Position numbers and translations under genes: made by a program. The notes under the pieces were generated by a model. The model did no database searches. It worked only from the letters and a program-made list of their open reading frames with translations, and was not told where the DNA came from. A stretch of 64,000 nucleotides of DNA, from positions 1-64,000 of the forward strand of contig CAKTBG010000009.1 in NCBI GenBank assembly GCA_934533135.1. The letters are read 5' to 3'. Source of the stretch: an uncultured Faecalibacterium sp. (GTDB taxonomy: Bacteria; Bacillota; Clostridia; Oscillospirales; Ruminococcaceae). Positions 60,080-64,000 of this stretch are shown here, one piece after another. How positions within the stretch are numbered: the first letter of the stretch is position 1; the number at the start of each line of letters is the position of its first letter.

Positions 60080-61846
60080 TCACTCCAGATACATCCGGCG
60101 CAGGCGCATCAGGCGGGCGGGGGTCAGGCCGTATTCGGCTTCCAGATAGGCGTCTGCATTGCCGAACTTCTGCCGGATGATGCCCAGCACGAAGGGAACC
60201 GACTCCGGATAAACGCCGACGATGCCGAGGTAATGGTCTTTCATGGCGGGGTCGGCCGCGATCTCGTCGGCGTGTTTGCTCCACGCGGCTTCCAGCTCCG
60301 GGCGGCGGCAGACGTTGCTCTGCACAAAATCGGCAGAGATGACCTCATCGGACGCACCCAGAGCGAGTAAGATCAGCATGGCGGCGACGCCGGTGCGATC
60401 CTTGCCGGCGGAGCAGTGGAACAGGATGGGCGTTTCACCGGCTTCCAGTGCGCGGAACAGCTCCTTGAATGCTTTGTTGCCGAAGAGCATCTGCTGGTAC
60501 ATGGCGTCGGCCATGTTGTGATCTTCATCCAGACGCCCCTGCAGCAGCTTTTCCTTGTCCTCGGGCGAGAAGGCAATTTCGCTTCCGTCCGGGTGGCAGA
60601 GGCCGCAGATGCGCACCAGACGTGCACCGTCCGGCACATCGTCGGGCTGCTTTGCGGCTTCGGCCTCGCTGCGCAGGTCGAGGATGAGCCGCAGCCCCAG
60701 CGAGTCCAGCAGCTTCCGGTCGGCGTCGCTCTGCAGCAGGCTGGTGGGGATGCCCCGGAAGATCTGCCCCCATTTGACGGTCTTGCCCTCGTCGGCGGCA
60801 TAGCCGCCCAGCTCCCGGAAATTGTGGCCGCCCTCGAAGGGAAGCTGCGCCCCGGGAGCCGGGTGGGAAACGGCGGGCACCGGTTTTTCGGCACTGCTTG
60901 AGAGGACGGGCAGGTTGTAGAAGGGCTTGGCCGGCCGGCCGCGGCGGGGCGGCAGGGAGGCCGAGCCGCCCAGAACCTCCATCAGGTAGCTGCGCAGCAG
61001 GTCGATGTAGGCCGAGCTGTGATCCCGCCGCTGGACAAGCGAGACGCAGAGCGGCGGCAGATCCTCGATCAGCACATCCCGCACCCGATCCAGCTCCCGG
61101 CGGGCACCCGGCTCGTACCGGGTCAGGCAGGTGCAGAGCTGCTCCTGCACGAGGTAATAGGCCTGATAGAAACTGGGGCCGACCTCGGCGTCGGGGGCAA
61201 ATCCGGCTTGGGCGCAGGTGTTCCAGAGGGGCGCGAAGAGATCCTGCCGCAGGCTGGGCAGCAGGATGTGCTGGCCGCGCAGCTCGGCAAGGGGAACGCT
61301 CTCTTTTTCCCAGAAGGGGTGGCCGCGCGGCACCAGCAGGCAGGCCGGGTCTGCCCGAAGCGTCGTCCGGGCGAGGACGCTGGCTGCGCAACCCAAGTCC
61401 ATCACGAGTCCGGCGTCCAGCTCGCCCTGCTCCACGCCGTCGGCCACGGCGTCGTTGTCCAGCAGGCGGAACCGCATCTCGATGTGGGGATACTGCTGCC
61501 GGAATTTGTCCAGCTGGGTCTCAAGGCCGGGCAGGTAGTCGGGCACCAGCGAGACGCTGATGCCGATCCGGATGGGCTCGGCGGACTGGATCTCGGCATG
61601 GAGCGCGGCCTGCATCTGCTGGAACTGCTCGACCACCGGCGCGGCGTGCCGCTGCAGGCTCAGCCCCCGGTCGGTCAGGGAGAGTTTGTGGTGCGCACTG
61701 ACAAACAGCGGGCCGCACAGCTCGGCCTCCAGCGCAGTGATGCTCTGCCGCAGTGCCTGCCGCGACAAAAACAGCCGCTGCGCCGCGCGGGTGTAGTTCA
61801 TCTCCTCGCAGAGAACCAGAAAATAATGCAGTTGGCGGATGTCCAT
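60080..61846 (-). CDS. LysR regulator fused to a tyrosine phosphatase
   Basis: The 588-residue protein joins two complete units. Residues 1-60 are a LysR winged helix (MDIRQLHYFLVLCEEMNYTR...), and about 92-295 is the LysR effector domain. A Pro-rich linker (298-335) leads to residues 338-588, a tyrosine phosphatase of the bacterial Y_phosphatase3/PtpB kind. That part has HNFRELGGYAADEGKTVKWG, LILDLRSEAE and the catalytic loop H477-C478-SAGKD-R484-TG. All catalytic residues are present. AGGAGG precedes the ATG at 61846. The divergent nucleotidyltransferase gene is the likely target. I know of no described regulator with this layout. Confidence 0.9.
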   Translation of the reverse strand: MDIRQLHYFLVLCEEMNYTRAAQRLFLSRQALRQSITALEAELCGPLFVSAHHKLSLTDRGLSLQRHAAPVVEQFQQMQAALHAEIQSAEPIRIGISVSLVPDYLPGLETQLDKFRQQYPHIEMRFRLLDNDAVADGVEQGELDAGLVMDLGCAASVLARTTLRADPACLLVPRGHPFWEKESVPLAELRGQHILLPSLRQDLFAPLWNTCAQAGFAPDAEVGPSFYQAYYLVQEQLCTCLTRYEPGARRELDRVRDVLIEDLPPLCVSLVQRRDHSSAYIDLLRSYLMEVLGGSASLPPRRGRPAKPFYNLPVLSSSAEKPVPAVSHPAPGAQLPFEGGHNFRELGGYAADEGKTVKWGQIFRGIPTSLLQSDADRKLLDSLGLRLILDLRSEAEAAKQPDDVPDGARLVRICGLCHPDGSEIAFSPEDKEKLLQGRLDEDHNMADAMYQQMLFGNKAFKELFRALEAGETPILFHCSAGKDRTGVAAMLILLALGASDEVISADFVQSNVCRRPELEAAWSKHADEIAADPAMKDHYLGIVGVYPESVPFVLGIIRQKFGNADAYLEAEYGLTPARLMRLRRMYLE

Positions 61847-61937
61847 GGGTCCCTCCTGAAAAATGCTGTAACCATACAATGTATAAAGAATACCGCCTTT
61901 TCTGCCGAAAGTAAAGCGGATGGAAGGAAAAAACAGA

Positions 61938-61975
61938 GCCCCGGCCTTGTTGCCGGGGCGGATTTGGAGTATAAT
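61938..61975 (+). promoter_or_regulatory. Nucleotidyltransferase promoter with palindrome
   Basis: TTGTTG at 61947-61952 and TATAAT at 61970-61975 are 17 bases apart. GCCCCGGC at 61938-61945 and GCCGGGGC at 61952-61959 form a perfect palindrome around the -35 box. On the minus strand the same hairpin is followed by TCTGTTTTTT, so it may also act as a terminator or attenuator toward the LysR-phosphatase gene. Confidence 0.65.
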
Positions 61976-62009
61976 GGGGCAAAAGTTCTGCAAGCAGGAG
62001 GTTACAACA

Positions 62010-62930
62010 ATGAACAAACCAGTACTGGTGGTCATGGCGGCCGGCATGGGCAGCCGCTACGGTGGCATGAAGCAGATCGACCCGGTGGGGCCGAACGGAC
62101 AGGTCATCATCGACTATTCCCTTTACGACGCCCACCGCGCAGGCTTCGAGACGGTGATCTTCGTCATCAAAAAGGAGCTGGAAGAGACCTTCCGCGCCGC
62201 CATCGGCGACCGGGTGTCCAAGAGGATGAAGGTGAAGTACGCCTTCCAGCAGCTGGAAGATCTGCCGGAGGGCGTTGCCATCCCGGAAGGCCGGGTCAAG
62301 CCGTGGGGCACCTGCCATGCAGTGCTGGCGGCGAAAGACCTCATCGACGGCCCCTTTGCCGTCATCAACGCCGACGATTACTACGGCCCGGAGGCATTTA
62401 AGGTCATCTACGAGTATCTTTCCACCCACGCGGACGGTGCTCTCTACGATTACTGCATGGTGAGCTATCTGCTGAAGAACACGGTCTCCGAGCACGGCAG
62501 CGTCTCCCGCGGCGTCTGCAAGGCGAACCCCGACGGCACCCTGCACAGCGTCACCGAGCGCACCCGGATCGAGACGTATGAAAACGGCATCCACTACACC
62601 GAGGACGGCGGCGAGAGCTGGAGCGACCTGCCCGGCGACACCCCGGTCAGCATGAACCTGTGGGGCTTTACCCACAGCTTCCTCGAAGAAGCGGACCGCC
62701 GCTTTTCCGGATGGCTGGCGGAAAACCTGCCCAAGAATCCGCTCAAGTGCGAATACTTCCTGCCGACCGTCGTGACCGAGCTGCTCGACGAGAAGAAGGC
62801 CGCGGTCAGGCTGCTGCGCAGCCACGACAAGTGGTACGGCGTGACCTATCGGGAGGACAAGCCTGTGGTCGTCGCGGCCATCGACAAGATGACCAAGGAT
62901 GGCCTGTACCCCGAAGATCTCTGGAAATAA
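62010..62930 (+). CDS. Sugar-phosphate nucleotidyltransferase
   Basis: The 306-residue enzyme begins KPVLVVMAAGMGSRYGGMKQ, the nucleotide-binding loop of the NTP-transferase family. It has VINADDYYGPEAF with the metal-binding acidic residues and RGVCKANPDGTLHSVTERTR. It should make an NDP-sugar from a sugar 1-phosphate. GGAGG precedes the ATG. It is divergent from the LysR-phosphatase gene and is transcribed alone. The exact sugar and nucleotide are unknown. Confidence 0.85.
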   Translation: MNKPVLVVMAAGMGSRYGGMKQIDPVGPNGQVIIDYSLYDAHRAGFETVIFVIKKELEETFRAAIGDRVSKRMKVKYAFQQLEDLPEGVAIPEGRVKPWGTCHAVLAAKDLIDGPFAVINADDYYGPEAFKVIYEYLSTHADGALYDYCMVSYLLKNTVSEHGSVSRGVCKANPDGTLHSVTERTRIETYENGIHYTEDGGESWSDLPGDTPVSMNLWGFTHSFLEEADRRFSGWLAENLPKNPLKCEYFLPTVVTELLDEKKAAVRLLRSHDKWYGVTYREDKPVVVAAIDKMTKDGLYPEDLWK

Positions 62931-62942
62931 ACCGGATAACGC

Positions 62943-62974
62943 ACAAAAGCCTCGGCGTGAGCCGAGGCTTTTGT
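62943..62974. terminator. Bidirectional terminator
   Basis: ACAAAAGCCTCGGC at 62943-62956 pairs with GCCGAGGCTTTTGT at 62961-62974 around GTGA. It separates the nucleotidyltransferase and the converging membrane protein gene. Confidence 0.92.
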
Positions 62975-62985
62975 TATGGAAGGGA

Positions 62986-64000
62986 TCAGTTTTTCTTTTC
63001 GAGGTTCAGTCGCTCGCGGAGCGTCTTGATGGGGATGTGCTTTGTGCCGAACTTCATCTTGGGGAAGGCGCGGATCATGCGGCGGCGGCCGATGGGCGCG
63101 TGCTCTTTCAGCAGGCGTGCCTGCATCTCCTCGCTGCGCGCCTGCAGCTCCTCCGACAGCTGTTCCAGACGGAGCAGCTCGGCCGTCCGCTCGGCGGTGC
63201 CCTGTGCGGCCAGCTTGACCGCATTGGCGGCTTCGGCGGCGTTGAGCTTGGCGTCCTGCGACGCTTTCCGGGCGGCTTCCATGGCTTCATCCGCCTTGGC
63301 ACGCATGGCGGCAAGGGCGTCGGTGTGGGAGAGCTTGGCCGCGGAATCCCGGGCTTCGGCGGCCGCCAGCTTGAACTGCAGGCGGCTCTCGTCCATCTTC
63401 TGGTCGGCGTCCAGAGCGGTGTTGCCCAGCAGGTCGGTCATGGCGTCGCTGATGGCATGGATGCTGTCGCCCACCTTTTCGAGGGTCTCGAGATCCTGCA
63501 CCAGTCCCTTGGCCGTGACGAGGGTGACGACCAGATCGGCGGCGTAGACGAGGTAGAGCAGGAGCATCAGGATCAGCCCCACCACGGGCGGGATCAGGGC
63601 AAAGAGGGAAGCGATGGCGGGGTGGACGGCTTTCATCATGACCAGCGTGCCCACGCCCCAGAGCAGACAGAACTCCAGACAGATGTAGCCGCCGATGTTG
63701 AAGGGATAATCGCTGTAATCCCACCACCGGGTGTGGTAGACCTTGTAGAGCAGCCAGCCGCCCACCAGTTCCAGTGCGCTGGGAAGGATGACGCCGCCGA
63801 TGTAAAGCAGCAGGACGCTGTGCTCCAGAGGCGTCAGGGCAAAGAGGACAAGGATCATGCCAAAGCCGTAGATGGGGCAGACCGGGCCGTTGAGGAAGCC
63901 GCGGTTGACCAGCTCGCCGGTGGTGACGGCGGCATAAATGACCTCGACGCACCAGCCAAGGCAGGAGTAGATCAGAAAGTAGGCGAGGATCTGATAGAGC
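62986..64000 (-). CDS. CmpB-like putative permease, 5' end missing
   Basis: The frame runs off the right edge. The visible N-terminal part reads LYQILAYFLIYSCLGWCVEV, then NRGFLNGPVCPIYGFG, the hallmark of the ABC_trans_CmpB membrane family. About six membrane segments are followed by a long helical cytoplasmic tail rich in Ala, Glu and Lys (about 150 residues). Only a few N-terminal residues should be missing. The family is named as a putative ABC permease but has no proven transport role, and no ATPase is adjacent in the window. Confidence 0.85.
   Translation of the reverse strand, partial: LYQILAYFLIYSCLGWCVEVIYAAVTTGELVNRGFLNGPVCPIYGFGMILVLFALTPLEHSVLLLYIGGVILPSALELVGGWLLYKVYHTRWWDYSDYPFNIGGYICLEFCLLWGVGTLVMMKAVHPAIASLFALIPPVVGLILMLLLYLVYAADLVVTLVTAKGLVQDLETLEKVGDSIHAISDAMTDLLGNTALDADQKMDESRLQFKLAAAEARDSAAKLSHTDALAAMRAKADEAMEAARKASQDAKLNAAEAANAVKLAAQGTAERTAELLRLEQLSEELQARSEEMQARLLKEHAPIGRRRMIRAFPKMKFGTKHIPIKTLRERLNLEKKN

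Overview
The window comes from a GC-rich, low-GC-phylum-type Firmicute of the class Clostridia. Gene content and codon use fit the Faecalibacterium/Oscillospiraceae group: strong AGGAGG ribosome sites, sigma-A promoters with 17-base spacers, SpoIIE, RNase Y, a ROK sugar kinase and a Tat system. This placement is an inference from gene content, not from a database match. The window starts inside a 5S rRNA gene, followed by tRNA-Lys and a decayed minus-strand gene.

Region 1 (0.9-6 kb) is a likely metal or redox locus. A minus-strand operon encodes a Tp47-domain exported protein, two FMN-binding membrane proteins and a NapH-like 4Fe-4S membrane protein. It lies back to back with a ZIP metal importer, and both promoters carry GTTAG/CTAAC palindromes that resemble DtxR/IdeR iron boxes. 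Region 2 (6.2-18.7 kb) is one long operon of overlapping genes. It encodes a Gram-positive Pel exopolysaccharide machine (PelD, PelE, PelA-type deacetylase, PelF, PelG) followed by a CotH kinase, a VTC-domain protein, a DUF4956 membrane protein and a DUF4832-type TIM-barrel protein. PelD keeps an RxxD c-di-GMP motif beside a degenerate GGDEF.

Region 3 (18.9-31.2 kb) holds gltX, a SpoIIE-like phosphatase, a pectinesterase, a two-component system, a membrane-anchored beta-propeller protein with a TatA-like N-terminus, UPF0340 and PLP-homeostasis genes, and an ABC exporter. Two copies of a structured dispersed repeat lie here. Region 4 (31.3-43.5 kb) has a LysR/serine-hydrolase/permease module, a GNAT enzyme, an AT-rich DUF3825 gene behind a ROK kinase, a tatB-like/tatA/tatC operon, an M24 peptidase, a fumarylacetoacetase-family hydrolase with a long leader, DJ-1 and a TrpR-like regulator.

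Region 5 (43.5-50.3 kb) carries a second GNAT enzyme, a 60-residue membrane protein, a ricin-type lectin without signal peptide, a Nudix hydrolase, a PTS-type EIIC, a GH25 lysozyme and a HAD phosphatase. Region 6 (50.3-64 kb) is a peptide ABC transporter operon whose binding protein has a twin-arginine lipoprotein signal, then a dicarboxylate/amino acid symporter, RNase Y, a LysR regulator fused to a tyrosine-phosphatase domain, a divergent sugar nucleotidyltransferase, and a partial CmpB-like membrane protein.

The strongest leads are the LysR-phosphatase fusion, the extended Pel operon, the Tp47/flavin/Fe-S/ZIP locus with its shared operators, and the TatA-like propeller protein. All functions are inferred from sequence reading; no searches were run.
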